DNA of 64,000 nt from Chryseobacterium hagamense (GCF_007991455.1 NZ_BJYJ01000004.1:124001-188000); one strand, 5' to 3'; positions 1-9,091 are shown, numbered from the stretch's first letter. The notes: generated by a model from the letters alone, not told the origin. Program-made: numbers and translations.

Positions 1-61
1 AACGCTCAAGGGTCTCCAGCTCGGCTCCGTAAGCCTGTAAAAGTTCTTCTGATATCAGCAT
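1..61 (-). CDS. Crp/Fnr-family transcriptional regulator, N-terminal fragment (partial)
   Basis: The gene runs off the left edge, so only about the first 20 codons are visible. They read from an ATG at 61 on the minus strand and begin MLISEELLQAYG. This matches the usual opening of flavobacterial cyclic-nucleotide-binding (Crp/Fnr-like) regulators, in which a short helix precedes the cupin-like sensor domain. No sensor or helix-turn-helix residue is inside the window, so the family call rests on a short stretch only. It is transcribed away from the sdhB-like gene. Confidence 0.4.
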   Translation of the reverse strand, partial: MLISEELLQAYGAELETLER

Positions 62-292
62 ATATAAAGGTTTTAAAGTTGTATTCAAATGGTATACGCG
101 GGGATTTTAAATAAAATTAGAAGTAAAAAAACAGCATTGTTATGATTGTAATCATAAAGCAAATTCCTTGCCCTAAACGTTCAGTTTTTATGGATTGCGT
201 TAAATTAACTTTATCATTATTATATGAGCTGTCTCATAAAATTATCCTCTTTTTAAGCGTATTTTTAAAATCAACCAATCAAAGAATGTCAT

Positions 293-1060
293 ATGGCTAT
301 AAAAAGAAATTTAAACCTGACCCTGAAAATCTGGCGGCAGAAAAACAGGAAAACGAAAGGGCAATTTGAAATTTATAAAGTTTCGGATATTTCTACCGAT
401 GCTTCTTTCCTGGAAATGCTAAATATCCTTAACGAACAGCTGATCCGCGAAGACAAAGAGCCGGTCGCTTTCGACCATGACTGCCGGGAAGGCATCTGCG
501 GAATGTGTTCTTTATATATCAATGGCAGAGCCCATGGTCCCGATACAGGTATTACAACCTGCCAGCTCCACATGCGGATGTTCAGCGACGGGGAAACAGT
601 CGTTATCGAACCCTGGAGGAGCATCGCTTTTCCCGTAATTAAAGATCTGATTACCGACCGGAGCGCTTTTGACCGGATTATGGCTGCCGGCGGGTTTATT
701 TCAGTCAATACTTCAGGAAATACGCTGGATGCCAATGCCATCCCGGTTCCCAAAGAAGATGCGGACAAGGCCATGGACGCTTCTTCCTGCATCAGCTGCG
801 GAGCATGTGTGGCGTGTTGCCCGAATGGAGCAGCCATGCTTTTCGTAGGAGCTAAAGTCTCTCATTTTGCCCTCCTGCCCCAAGGTAAGGCAGAAGCCAA
901 AAGAAGGGTACTGAATATGGTACAGGCCATGGATGAAGAAGGATTCGGCAACTGTTCGGTCATCGGTGCCTGCGAAGTGGAGTGCCCGAAAAAGATCTCC
1001 CTGGATAATATTTCCCGGATGAACAGGGAATATATGGCCGCCTGGCTGGATACCAAATAA
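293..1060 (+). CDS. sdhB: succinate dehydrogenase / fumarate reductase iron-sulfur subunit
   Basis: The product has 255 aa and would be the electron-transfer subunit of complex II, passing electrons between the flavoprotein and the quinone site at the inner face of the cytoplasmic membrane. The N-terminal plant-ferredoxin domain carries a 2Fe-2S set (C64, C69, C72, C90). The C-terminal domain has C166-x2-C169-x2-C172-x3-C176 for the 4Fe-4S cluster, and C221/C227/C231 complete the remaining cluster ligands. The length is normal for the Bacteroidota type. The odd point is context: neither the flavoprotein (sdhA) nor the cytochrome b subunit (sdhC) is next to it. An upstream in-frame start is possible, but the ATG at 293 gives a normal N-terminus. 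Confidence 0.88.
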   Translation: MAIKRNLNLTLKIWRQKNRKTKGQFEIYKVSDISTDASFLEMLNILNEQLIREDKEPVAFDHDCREGICGMCSLYINGRAHGPDTGITTCQLHMRMFSDGETVVIEPWRSIAFPVIKDLITDRSAFDRIMAAGGFISVNTSGNTLDANAIPVPKEDADKAMDASSCISCGACVACCPNGAAMLFVGAKVSHFALLPQGKAEAKRRVLNMVQAMDEEGFGNCSVIGACEVECPKKISLDNISRMNREYMAAWLDTK

Positions 1061-1120
1061 CCTGAACCGGAATTTAATTTTTATTATGGTGCCCGTAACC
1101 GGAAAGCATAGGTTAAAAGC

Positions 1121-1155
1121 GATTACCTCTTCGGAACACAAAAGAAGAGGTAATC
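1121..1155 (+). terminator. possible terminator hairpin after sdhB
   Basis: An 11-bp perfect inverted repeat (gattacctctt, 1121-1131; aagaggtaatc, 1145-1155) lies 60 bases downstream of the sdhB stop. The tail after it is AT-rich but not a clean T-run, so termination is plausible rather than certain. Confidence 0.4.
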
Positions 1156-1500
1156 TAAAATATCAACTATGAACTATGAATTTTGAATCTGGAAATCATC
1201 AGATCCGGTTATCTCTTCAGATGGTTTTGGAAGACTTTATTAAAGCTTATTTCTAAACTTTCCGGCCCTCCGTCTGATCGTTGTTTATAAATATTTTACG
1301 GCTTTTATTTTTAAACATAAATTTATCCGTGAAAATAAGAACGATGGATCTGATGAGTTAAAAGAATAATAGCTAATTTATTATATTTATCAGCCTTTTT
1401 TTATGACAGGTATCATACCGGTAAAAATTTGTGGCCTTGATTCTCCGTATTATTTCATATAAACCCTTTTTTTACTGTTCCTGAGTCTGTTATTATGTAC

Positions 1501-1525
1501 AAAAAACTCCTCAAAACATGAGGAG
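1501..1525 (-). terminator. rho-independent terminator of the 1567-2169 gene
   Basis: Read on the minus strand this is a 7-bp stem (ctcctca / tgaggag, loop 1514-1518) followed by six T residues. It lies 40 bases beyond the stop codon of the minus-strand gene. Confidence 0.75.
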
Positions 1526-1566
1526 CTAAAGAAAAGTAAAATGGGTCTGAAAAAAATTAATAGATC

Positions 1567-2169
1567 TTAAAATTTAATCAATCCTTCGGCAAGGCTTTTC
1601 CAGTGGATTTTACTGAATCCGAACATGCCGCCGATGCCGATGAAAAAATTTCTTATTTTGTCTGTAAAACCGGCCTGGAAGTTCGGCATTTCGTTTCTTC
1701 CGTATACACCGACTTTCAACATGTTTCCTTCTCTGGAGATCATGATATTGGAGGTGGCAGCCGTACTGTAAAAATGAGCAACCTTTCCTTCAGGCTGATC
1801 GGGGTCTTTACAGGGCCTGCAAACCATCAGGTAATATTCGGCAGTCACTGCATCATGGTGGGACAGATTTATGATTTCCACCCAGTCATATCCTTTGCCC
1901 TCCCGGTTTCCGGGGCCGGGAATTTCTATTCTTATGAAATCCCCTTTTTGGGGCATCCGTTCTGCCGGCTTTCCTGAAGAATCGAAATGTCTGAAATCTG
2001 CCGAGGAGCCTCCGGCATACGACTTCCATTGATTGATCGAAAAAAAACGCTGTTTCAGCAAATCAAATTGGGAATATACGTCTGAATCGGTACACGCTTT
2101 TGTACTTTCACTGTCATGGAATCCTCCTTTTTTCTGAATAGGAACTCCCGGAATCTGCTTCGGCTTCAT
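1567..2169 (-). CDS. conserved-looking hypothetical protein
   Basis: I do not recognise this 200-aa protein. It has no signal peptide or membrane segment. The visible landmarks are a glycine-rich, basic N-terminus, a central stretch rich in aromatic and charged residues, one CxxC pair (C117-R-P-C120) and a glycine/phenylalanine-rich tail around 176-185. It starts at an ATG at 2169 and is followed by a good terminator. It stands alone between an intergenic gap on each side, so context gives no hint of function. Codon use resembles the neighbours, and I judge it a real gene from its length and terminator. Confidence 0.6.
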   Translation of the reverse strand: MKPKQIPGVPIQKKGGFHDSESTKACTDSDVYSQFDLLKQRFFSINQWKSYAGGSSADFRHFDSSGKPAERMPQKGDFIRIEIPGPGNREGKGYDWVEIINLSHHDAVTAEYYLMVCRPCKDPDQPEGKVAHFYSTAATSNIMISREGNMLKVGVYGRNEMPNFQAGFTDKIRNFFIGIGGMFGFSKIHWKSLAEGLIKF

Positions 2170-2787
2170 AATCTTTCGTTGTGGTCCTTACAAATTTACC
2201 ACCCCTCACCGGTAATTATTATGAGCAGAATCACAACGGGTAGTGTAAATATGCCATCTTGATTGTAATCATAATTTTTATGGGTATTATTTACGAAATT
2301 CGGTTGACTGATTCACAAAATGACTTCCGCCGATCCTGTTTGCCGTGGAAGAAATGAAGCGTTATGAATATGAAAAAGAATTTTTCTGACAGGTTTACGA
2401 ATGGGGCAATATGTTTTGCGGTAAGTGCCGAAGCTTTCGCCGGTAAAATAAATCCGGTCATCATCGGGGAAACTGTGGCTCCAGTATTAAAGTTATGCCA
2501 AAACCGGCAGCTTAGCGCCAATACTGAAATATCAAGGATTACCTTTTTAATGTTTTTTCTTATACGGAAAGCGGAAGCTAAAAATGCTGAAGTCATCCGG
2601 AGCAGTCTCGCCGGTCCGATAGAAAACCGGCAAGATGATGAACGGCAGATTCCGGTAACTATCCGGACAATTTGGAAAGAACTTCAAAAAAAGAATCGTT
2701 CCGGAATCAGATGTAAATAAATACGATCAGGAGGGATTCTTTCAGGACTTCCCTGCCTGTTATGCTTTAACCAAAAAATATTGAATT
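2170..2787. other. intergenic gap; only doubtful reading frames
   Basis: This is a 618-base gap between divergent genes. A 118-codon plus-strand frame (2364-2720) overlaps a 101-codon minus-strand frame. Neither shows a recognisable domain, so I do not call either as a gene. The region may be decayed coding DNA or the two promoters. Confidence 0.4.
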
Positions 2788-3300
2788 ATGAACCCCCAGA
2801 AAGATTTATTGGAAGATATCGGAAATTACCTGCAGGCATCCGAGGAAACCGTGGCTACCGCAGAAAGTGTTACTGCGGGGTTTTTACAGTTTTCCTTTTC
2901 ACAGGTCAGGGATGCTTCAAAGGTTTTTAAAGGCGGGATCACCGTCTATACCCTGGAAGAAAAAGTGAAATTTTTAGATGTTGACGAAAAGGAAGCGGAA
3001 GCCTGCGATTGTGTTTCACAGAATATTTCGGATACCATGGCACTGAATGTTGCCCGATCATTCGGGACCGATTGGGGAATGGCCGTTACAGGCTATGCCA
3101 CCCCCGTTGAGGAATCGGATTTTAAACTGTTTGCTTATTTTTCATTTGCTTATAAAGGAGAAATTGTTCTTTCCAGGAAAATAGACCTGAATTCCAGAAA
3201 AGATGCCATCAGCGCACAGCTTTGCTACAGTGAATTTATGCTGGAATGCCTTAAAGTTGAAATCGAAAATCAGCGGATCCGGAAAGAAGAAGAATCTTAA
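2788..3300 (+). CDS. CinA-like C-terminal domain protein (nicotinamide-nucleotide amidohydrolase fold)
   Basis: The product is a 170-aa stand-alone version of the CinA C-terminal domain. The segment ATAESVTAGFLQFSFSQV near residues 22-40, followed by KVFKGGITVYTLEEK, matches the family's AES(C/V)T-G block and GG-x-V-Y block. The later AVTGYATP corresponds to the family TG-x-A-x-P motif. The full-length enzyme deamidates nicotinamide mononucleotide in the pyridine-nucleotide salvage cycle. Short forms like this one lack the N-terminal molybdopterin-binding-like domain, and their activity is less certain. It lies 37 bases upstream of a broken SDR gene on the same strand, and the two may be co-transcribed. 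Confidence 0.75.
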   Translation: MNPQKDLLEDIGNYLQASEETVATAESVTAGFLQFSFSQVRDASKVFKGGITVYTLEEKVKFLDVDEKEAEACDCVSQNISDTMALNVARSFGTDWGMAVTGYATPVEESDFKLFAYFSFAYKGEIVLSRKIDLNSRKDAISAQLCYSEFMLECLKVEIENQRIRKEEES

Positions 3301-3337
3301 AGATCAAGAGCCATTATCAACACCACAAATATTATTT

Positions 3338-4090
3338 ATGAGAAACTTACAGCTCAAAGACAAGAACGTATTTATTACCGGGGCTGCCACCGGAATAGGA
3401 AAAGCGACGGCTTTGCTTTTTGCCTGAGAAGGTGCCCATATTTCCTTTATTCACTATCATGATACGGAAGAGGCAGAGGCTACTAAGAATGAGATCCTGA
3501 ACCTGGGCAGAAAGGCTTTGTGTTTTGACGGGGATATTAATGATACCGAATTTTGTAAAAGGGCGGTAGAAAAAACCGTTTCCGAATTCGGAGGCATCGA
3601 TATCCTGATCAACAATGCCGGCACCCAGTTCCCCACGGAAAGCATCCTGGAGCTGGAAGAAGAAAAAGTGAGAAAAACGTTCAACTCCAATATTATCGGG
3701 ATGATTTTGCTGACGAAAGCGGTATTCCCCTACCTGAAGCAAGGCAGTTCGATTATTAATACGACATCGGCTGTCGCTTACCTCGGGCATGAGGAACTGG
3801 TCGATTATTCAGCAACCAAAGGGGCTATCGTTTCGTTTACCAGATCATTGGCTTTACAGGCCAAGCCGAAAGGCATCCGTGTAAATGCTGTGGCACCGGG
3901 ACCTGTGGCGACACCGCTTACGGAAAAAACATTCGGCGAGGAAGAAGATGACTACAGCAAACCGCCGCTGGAACGCAATGCGTCTACGGATGAAATTGCT
4001 GCTTGCTTTTTATTTTTAGCAACCGATGCTGCTTCACAGATGACCGGACAGGTGCTGCATCCTAACGGAGGATCTATTGTAAACGGATAG
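3338..4090 (+). pseudogene. short-chain dehydrogenase/reductase interrupted by an in-frame TGA
   Basis: Read in one frame from the ATG at 3338 this would be a 250-aa classical SDR oxidoreductase. The NAD(P)-binding GAATGIGKATA motif lies within the first 30 codons. After it come NNAGTQ, the catalytic Ser region (NTTSAVAYLG), YSATKGA (Y-x3-K) and the substrate-side PGPVATPLTE segment. A TGA at 3425-3427 follows LLFA and precedes EGAHISF. A single C-to-T change from CGA would explain it. The longest intact part (from 3518) lacks the cofactor-binding segment, so the gene as written should be inactive. It may instead be a sequencing error. The amylase frame follows 7 bases later. Confidence 0.8.
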
Positions 4091-4097
4091 CAGACGT

Positions 4098-5574
4098 ATG
4101 AACGGAGTTATAATACAGTATTTCCATTGGTACCACCCGGGAGATTTGTGGAATGAATTTGCCGGCCGTGCAGCCCGGCTCCGGGAACTCGGTTTCACAG
4201 CTGCCTGGCTTCCGCCGGCTACAAAATGCCAGTTTGGAAAGGAAGGAAGAGGATATGATATTTATGACCCTTACGACCTTGGAGAATTTGATCAGAAAGG
4301 CGGAATTCCTACAAGATACGGTACCCGGGAAGAATACCTGAATGCCATCGAAAAAGCGCATGAAGCCGGCATTTCCATTTATGCCGATATTGTACTTAAC
4401 CACAGGATGGGCGGTGAAGAAGAAGAACTGATTACCGTACATGAAGTGGATGAAGAAGACCGGAATAAAATCATCTCGGAACCGATGCAGGTTTCGGCAT
4501 ACACCAGATTTACCTTTCCCGGGAGAAACGGGAAATACTCCGGTTTCATCTGGGATTACCGCTGTTTCAGCGGAATCGACATTGCCCGGAAAGAAGGAAA
4601 AAAAATTACCGGGGTTTTTAAGATCCATAATGAATACGGTACAGAATGGACGGATGATGTAAGCCACCAGTTCGGAAATTACGATTATCTGATGGGTGCC
4701 GATGTGGAATACCGGAATCCCCATGTTATTCAGGAAATGAAAAAACTGGATCCGCTGGTACTTCGGGACTACCGGAGTAGACGGGATCCGGCTCGATGCG
4801 CTGAAACACCTTTCTTCCAATTTTCTTCAGGAATGGATCACATACATCAAAACCGAACTAAGGCCCGACTGCTTTGTGTTAGGGGAATTCTGGAAGGATG
4901 AAGCTGAAAAAATTTCATCTTTTTCCGATAAAATGAATGGCCTGATCTCCTGTTTTGATGTGCCGCTTCACTATAATTTTTTTAAAGCATCGGAAGAGGG
5001 GGCATCCTATGACCTCCGCCGGATCCTGGAAGGAAGCTTTTCCGAAGAGAAACCCATGCTGTCGGTTTCCTTTGTCGAAAATCATGATACACAGCAGCTC
5101 CAGGCCCTGGAATCGACAGTGAAAGACTGGTTCAAACCTTTGGCCTACGCCATCATCCTGCTTTCGGAAAATGCCTGTCCGTGCGTCTTTTATCCGGATC
5201 TTTTCGGGGCCGAATATACGGATACCAGAGACGGTGAAGAAATTAAAATCGTTATGCCTGCCATTCAAGTTCTTCCTGCATTGCTGAAGGCCCGGCAGCG
5301 GTTTGCCTATGGCGAAGAGATCCGCTATTTTGATTACCCGGACTGTATCGCCTGGGTACGGAAAGGTAACGTGGAGCATTCCGGATGTGTCACGATCCTC
5401 TCAAACAACGAAGAAGGCTTTAAAGAAATTGAGCTTGGACAAGAATATGCAGAAACTACATTTAAAGATTTTCTCGGTCAGAGGGATGACGAAGTTATAA
5501 CGGATAAAAACGGGAAAGCCGTTTTTAGTGTCAATGCCTGCTCAGTAAGTGTGTGGGTCCGGTCTGATGGCTGA
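4098..5574 (+). pseudogene. GH13 alpha-amylase (cytoplasmic type) with a one-base frameshift
   Basis: Joining two frames gives a protein of about 491 aa, the usual size of GH13 alpha-amylases of the E. coli AmyA type, with no signal peptide. It starts MNGVIIQYFHWY. All four GH13 blocks are visible: YADIVLNH (region I), GIRLDALKH with the nucleophile Asp (region II), LGEFW with the acid/base Glu (region III) and VENHDTQQ (region IV). The frames join at 4746, where one extra C after AAAAAA turns MKKWIRWYFG out of frame. Without that base the reading is continuous. The enzyme would cleave internal alpha-1,4 bonds of glycogen or maltodextrin. The gene ends exactly where the converging 5575-5976 gene ends. 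It is either a fresh pseudogene or a homopolymer-adjacent read error. Confidence 0.88.
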
Positions 5575-5976
5575 TCATGATTGAATGTTGAGAAGCAGCT
5601 CTTCCATATTGCGGGTAATTTCGTTGCATGAAAAGCAGGCACTGGCTCCGTCCTGAAAAAACCACCGGCACTGGTTTCGGATCGGGCAGAAAGACATTTC
5701 CGGAACTTCGGGAAAATCCAGCAGCTGCACCTTTCCGGGCAGGGAACATTTCAGGTCGTAATCATTCCACTGGGCACAGCCTTTTTCAATGCATTTCCCG
5801 GTAAAACGGAACCGCTGTTCAAGGTGATCATTCGTTTCAATAAACTCTTCCGTGACGGTAAGCGGCGTAATAAACCGCACCTTGCCATCCTTATTGACGA
5901 CTCCGAAAAGCTGTGCCCCCGCTTTTGCAATATAGCTGGGGCACTTCTTTTGGGTACTGTTAAAATCAGCCTCCAT
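5575..5976 (-). CDS. cysteine-rich hypothetical protein, possible Fe-S or metal binding
   Basis: I do not recognise this 133-aa protein by name. It has eight cysteines in a spaced pattern: C12 near the N-terminus, a central GKCIEKGC plus LKC, and a C-terminal CPIRNQC then CFSC group. That layout suggests a metal or iron-sulfur cluster site. The start chosen is the ATG at 5976, which overlaps the end of the upstream 5966-6247 gene by 11 bases and so suggests translational coupling. A longer reading frame from 6024 would lie deeper in the partner gene and has no support. No signal peptide is seen, so it is probably cytoplasmic. Confidence 0.6.
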   Translation of the reverse strand: MEADFNSTQKKCPSYIAKAGAQLFGVVNKDGKVRFITPLTVTEEFIETNDHLEQRFRFTGKCIEKGCAQWNDYDLKCSLPGKVQLLDFPEVPEMSFCPIRNQCRWFFQDGASACFSCNEITRNMEELLLNIQS

Positions 5977-6247
5977 AATTTTTAATCTGGTTATGGATGT
6001 CTGTAAGCTGTTTATTGAAATCAATCCCCGGTTTGAAGATAATGATTCCCCACGGGAACCAGTCTTTTACCCGTAACGGCCTTGCCAGCTCCTTGAAATT
6101 CCGGTGCGCCCCAAAGGCTTGGCTGTTGTCTACTTTGGAAAGTTCGGAAAGAACCACGTTCTGGATTCCCCGGTCGATGTTTTTCAGCTGTTCGTCAGTA
6201 AGGTCAACACCTTCCAGCGAAACAAAAAATTGCTTTTTAGTAGCCAT
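5966..6247 (-). CDS. small hypothetical protein coupled to a cysteine-rich partner
   Basis: This 93-aa protein begins MATKKQFFVSLEGVDLTDEQ and has no cysteine, signal peptide or membrane segment. The first half is predicted to contain an amphipathic helix (LTDEQLKNIDRGIQNVVLSELSKV). The second half is richer in aromatic and basic residues. It ends KNYGG, and its last codons overlap the start of the cysteine-rich downstream gene. A small leading protein followed by a cysteine-rich partner is reminiscent of peptide-precursor units, but no maturase is nearby, so I leave its function open. Confidence 0.55.
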   Translation of the reverse strand: MATKKQFFVSLEGVDLTDEQLKNIDRGIQNVVLSELSKVDNSQAFGAHRNFKELARPLRVKDWFPWGIIIFKPGIDFNKQLTDIHNQIKNYGG

Positions 6248-6388
6248 AATTTTTGGTTTTATTGTTTTTAGCTAAAGCAAATTTCGCATGATAAAAATGA
6301 ATAACCTTCCGTAAAAACAACAGTTCCGCATGTGAAAAACCCGGAAATTACCATCTGATTATCAATAAATTAAATCATATTTTAAAAG

Positions 6389-8113
6389 TTATAAGATTCT
6401 GTAAACCGGATACTGTCTGAATGTCTTTTCTTCGAAGTAGGATGAGTTTCTGTAGATCCAGTCCAATTGAGCGGTACCGTCTTGTGCAAACTTTGGGTCG
6501 GATGCTTTTCTGGAGTCGAATTTCTGTTTTAAAGCTTTATCTTTTTTAAGCAGTTCAGCTGCCATGTCCTCAAAAATATAGGCGGAATAATATTCTTTCT
6601 GTGCTAAAATACCGTCGAAGAAGTTCCAGTTGAAGAACGAATCGAGTGCTTCCGGCTCCAGGGTTTCGATGAGGTACTTTACGCCTTCCTGAGCGGTTGG
6701 AACCAGATAATCTCCCGCTGAAAACAGGATGGTTTTGTTTGATTTGTCGACGGTTGTCTCAAAATGCGGGTAATGTCCTTCGTAGGGATTCTTAGTGGTC
6801 TTAAAATCATTGATTTTATAAGATTCCACGGCAAAAGTACTGTCGCTTTTAATCTGCTGCATCCGGATCCCGTTTCTTCTGAGCTCTTTAATCACCCGGT
6901 ACTGGGACTTGGGAACAACATAATATTTCGGAACGGTAATAAAGCCGGTCGGAACAGCCGTTGTAAACAGCCTGATATTCTTCGTAAAAGGTTTGTTCCG
7001 GTCGTAATACAGCCTCGGCTTCCCGGAGATTTCACTTGGTTTGTATTTCCCTTCATATCCTTTGAAATCCATAGTCGTGTATTTCGTGGAATCGATCTTC
7101 CAACGGATGCCATAGGATTTTCCGGCCTGGTACTGTTTCAGGTTTTCAGTTCTCAGCTGCTTTATGTTCCGGTATTCCTGATCCAGGTTCTGCAGGTTCA
7201 CCAGCATATATTGGTAAGTGGCATCCACCCTTTTGTCATAAGGTTTCAGCATATGGGTTTCCGGCATGGTCGACATCGAATTGAATAAAGAAGCATATCC
7301 GGTAGAATATCGTGGCGAATCTTCAAAAGCGGCAAACCCGATGTCCGGGACATCCCCGTGGATATTAACGTACGGCGTGCTTTCGTAGCCTATCTTCTTT
7401 AAATCTTCCAGGTTTTTAGCCTGATAGGTGGTGTAAAAATAATTCCCGAGCACGTTTCCCAAACGTTCCTTGAACGTTGAAATGTAGGTAAAGGTGTATT
7501 GGTAATCGGCTCCGTTGCTCACATGGTTATCGATGAAGACATCCGGCTTCAGCCATTGGAAAATCTCCTGGAAACTCCGGGCATTTTTCGTATCGGCCTT
7601 GATGAAATCCCTGTTCAGATCAAAATTCCGCGCGTTTCCCCTGAATCCGTAAGCCTCAGGGCCGTTTTGGTTGGCTCTAGAATACGGTCCGCGGTTCAGC
7701 ATTCCGCTGACGTTATAGGCCGCAATGGCCGCCACGATGAAATTCCGGGGACTTCTAATTTTCCCCAAGGCCAGATCACGTATCAGCATCATGGTGGCAT
7801 CGATTCCGTCCGGCTCGCCGGGATGGATCCCGTTGTTGACGAAGAGCACCGCTTTGTCTTTTCTGAGTTGTTCTATTTTCTTTTCCGGAAACGGGTTGTA
7901 AAGCACCACATAGATCGGTTTCCCGTTGTCGTCCTCTCCTTTTTTCAGGTATTGGATGGCCGGGAAATTTTCCGCCAGATTTTGGTACCAGGCATTCATT
8001 TCGTCATAGGTAACGGTTTGGTTGCCATTTCCTTTCTCAAAAGGGGTTTTGAAATGGGTTTGGGAAAATAAAAGAGAGGAAGCCAGAAGAAAGAGAAGTG
8101 CGTTCAGTTTCAT
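6389..8113 (-). CDS. secreted M14-family zinc carboxypeptidase
   Basis: This 574-aa protein has an N-terminal signal peptide of about 18 residues (hydrophobic run ending FSQ). The M14 zinc site is visible as H97-x2-E100 in NNGIHPGEPDG, with the third ligand probably H197 in FIDNHVSNG. Between them lies RNFDLNRDF, the substrate-carboxylate binding Asn-Arg pair of this family. It would remove C-terminal amino acids or cleave peptides outside the cytoplasm. The long C-terminal half (about 300-574) has no recognisable domain and no type IX sorting signal that I can identify. It is a monocistronic gene on the minus strand. The specificity is unknown. Confidence 0.85.
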   Translation of the reverse strand: MKLNALLFLLASSLLFSQTHFKTPFEKGNGNQTVTYDEMNAWYQNLAENFPAIQYLKKGEDDNGKPIYVVLYNPFPEKKIEQLRKDKAVLFVNNGIHPGEPDGIDATMMLIRDLALGKIRSPRNFIVAAIAAYNVSGMLNRGPYSRANQNGPEAYGFRGNARNFDLNRDFIKADTKNARSFQEIFQWLKPDVFIDNHVSNGADYQYTFTYISTFKERLGNVLGNYFYTTYQAKNLEDLKKIGYESTPYVNIHGDVPDIGFAAFEDSPRYSTGYASLFNSMSTMPETHMLKPYDKRVDATYQYMLVNLQNLDQEYRNIKQLRTENLKQYQAGKSYGIRWKIDSTKYTTMDFKGYEGKYKPSEISGKPRLYYDRNKPFTKNIRLFTTAVPTGFITVPKYYVVPKSQYRVIKELRRNGIRMQQIKSDSTFAVESYKINDFKTTKNPYEGHYPHFETTVDKSNKTILFSAGDYLVPTAQEGVKYLIETLEPEALDSFFNWNFFDGILAQKEYYSAYIFEDMAAELLKKDKALKQKFDSRKASDPKFAQDGTAQLDWIYRNSSYFEEKTFRQYPVYRIL

Positions 8114-8210
8114 TGATGGATATTTGAGGCTTCAAAAGTACTTAAAGTTTTGGGATTTGAGCGCGAAGTGGGATGTGCGAGGCTGGAAGTTTTGACATAA
8201 GTGTGAATAA

Positions 8211-8256
8211 CCACCCCGTCTCCGGCCTTTGGCCGGAGCCACCCCTCCGAAGGAGA
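8211..8256. repeat. short palindromic intergenic repeat (double hairpin)
   Basis: The core CCACCCCGTC is followed by a perfect 8-bp stem (ctccggcc, 8220-8227; ggccggag, 8231-8238; loop ttt), then CCACCCCTCC and a second small stem (ctcc-gaa-ggag). CCACCCCGTC-hairpin-CCACCCCTCC is a layout I associate with dispersed repeats in Bacteroidota genomes. It lies in the gap between the M14 peptidase start and the phosphatase stop. Confidence 0.65.
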
Positions 8257-8338
8257 GAATTTCGATTAAGCATTGAAATTCAGCCCTATAAATGCAAAAT
8301 ATTAATTTATAATATATTAAATTGCTTCTTAAAGGATA

Positions 8339-9091
8339 TTATTTCACAGGTTTGATCTGATCTTTATTCCTTCCTTTTTCATCCGGATACAGAGACGGAA
8401 GCGGATCGCTCTGCCAGAATGCCTTGGTATCGACATCCATAATGGTTAGAGATCCGGTAAAGGCCGCTCCGGTGTCCAGGTTCCAGACATTTGCCTTTTT
8501 CACAGGCTCTTTGCTGCCGAGATGCAAAGTCGGCGTATGACCGATGAAGATTTCGTTGTACAGAAGCAGCCTTTTAGGATAAAGTCCGGAGTTTTTGGAT
8601 AACTTTCTATCCATTGCTGCAGCCGTTTCCCACAGTGTCCTGTCCCAACGGTAATTGCTGGAATAGACTTCTTTCTCAGGACCGTGCATGGAAGAATAGC
8701 CGGCATGGATAAACAGCCGGTTTTCCGCATCCGTATGATAGTTTTTCATCCGCTGAAAAAATTCCAGGTGCACTTCCAGCTCATCCAAAGAATAGCCGGC
8801 ATAACTTTCAACCGTACTTTTTCCGCCGTTGAACAGCCAGACGTCTTCACTTTTCCCGAAAGAAAGCCAGTCTTCGCACCAGGCATCATGGTTGCCTTTG
8901 ATGAAGATACATTCCTGCTTCTCAGACAGTCTGATTAAAAACCGGATCACCCGGGAAGACTCGCTCCAGCCGTCGACATAATCGCCCAGGAAAATTAGGG
9001 TGTCAGTGTCTGTCACCTGTGCTTTGTCCAAAATCTGTTCCAAGGCTTTAAAGCCTCCGTGGATATCGCCAATGGCTAATGTTCTTTTCAT
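8339..9091 (-). CDS. PP1-like serine/threonine phosphatase / calcineurin-type metallophosphoesterase
   Basis: The 250-aa product carries the metallophosphoesterase signature in order: GDIHG (8-12), GDYVDG (36-41) and GNHDAW (about 66-71), with a later GHTP block supplying the last metal ligands. This is the compact bacterial PrpA/PP1-like type, which dephosphorylates Ser/Thr or, in some cases, diadenosine polyphosphates. Its ATG overlaps the stop of the upstream small gene by four bases (ATGA), so it is translationally coupled as the last gene of the Sir2-ARH-KptA transcription unit. In that setting a role in removing phosphate from ADP-ribose or RNA-derived products is conceivable, but this is inference. 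Confidence 0.82.
   Translation of the reverse strand: MKRTLAIGDIHGGFKALEQILDKAQVTDTDTLIFLGDYVDGWSESSRVIRFLIRLSEKQECIFIKGNHDAWCEDWLSFGKSEDVWLFNGGKSTVESYAGYSLDELEVHLEFFQRMKNYHTDAENRLFIHAGYSSMHGPEKEVYSSNYRWDRTLWETAAAMDRKLSKNSGLYPKRLLLYNEIFIGHTPTLHLGSKEPVKKANVWNLDTGAAFTGSLTIMDVDTKAFWQSDPLPSLYPDEKGRNKDQIKPVK

Larger units (their letters stand above)
1061..1566. other. intergenic gap without recognisable gene
   Basis: These 506 bases between two converging genes hold the hairpin at 1121-1155 and the minus-strand terminator at 1501-1525. The rest is AT-rich with no convincing reading frame, tRNA or repeat. Confidence 0.5.

Noticed and set aside
142..369. 75-codon frame overlapping the sdhB start
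   Set aside because: Different frame from sdhB, low-complexity sequence, and the ferredoxin domain is read only from the frame starting at 293.
2364..2720. 118-codon plus-strand frame in the 2170-2787 gap
   Set aside because: No recognisable domain, overlaps an equally long minus-strand frame, and composition looks random; not called as a gene.
8173..8355. 60-codon plus-strand frame across the 8.2 kb repeat
   Set aside because: It runs through the palindromic repeat and ends inside the phosphatase gene region; no protein features.
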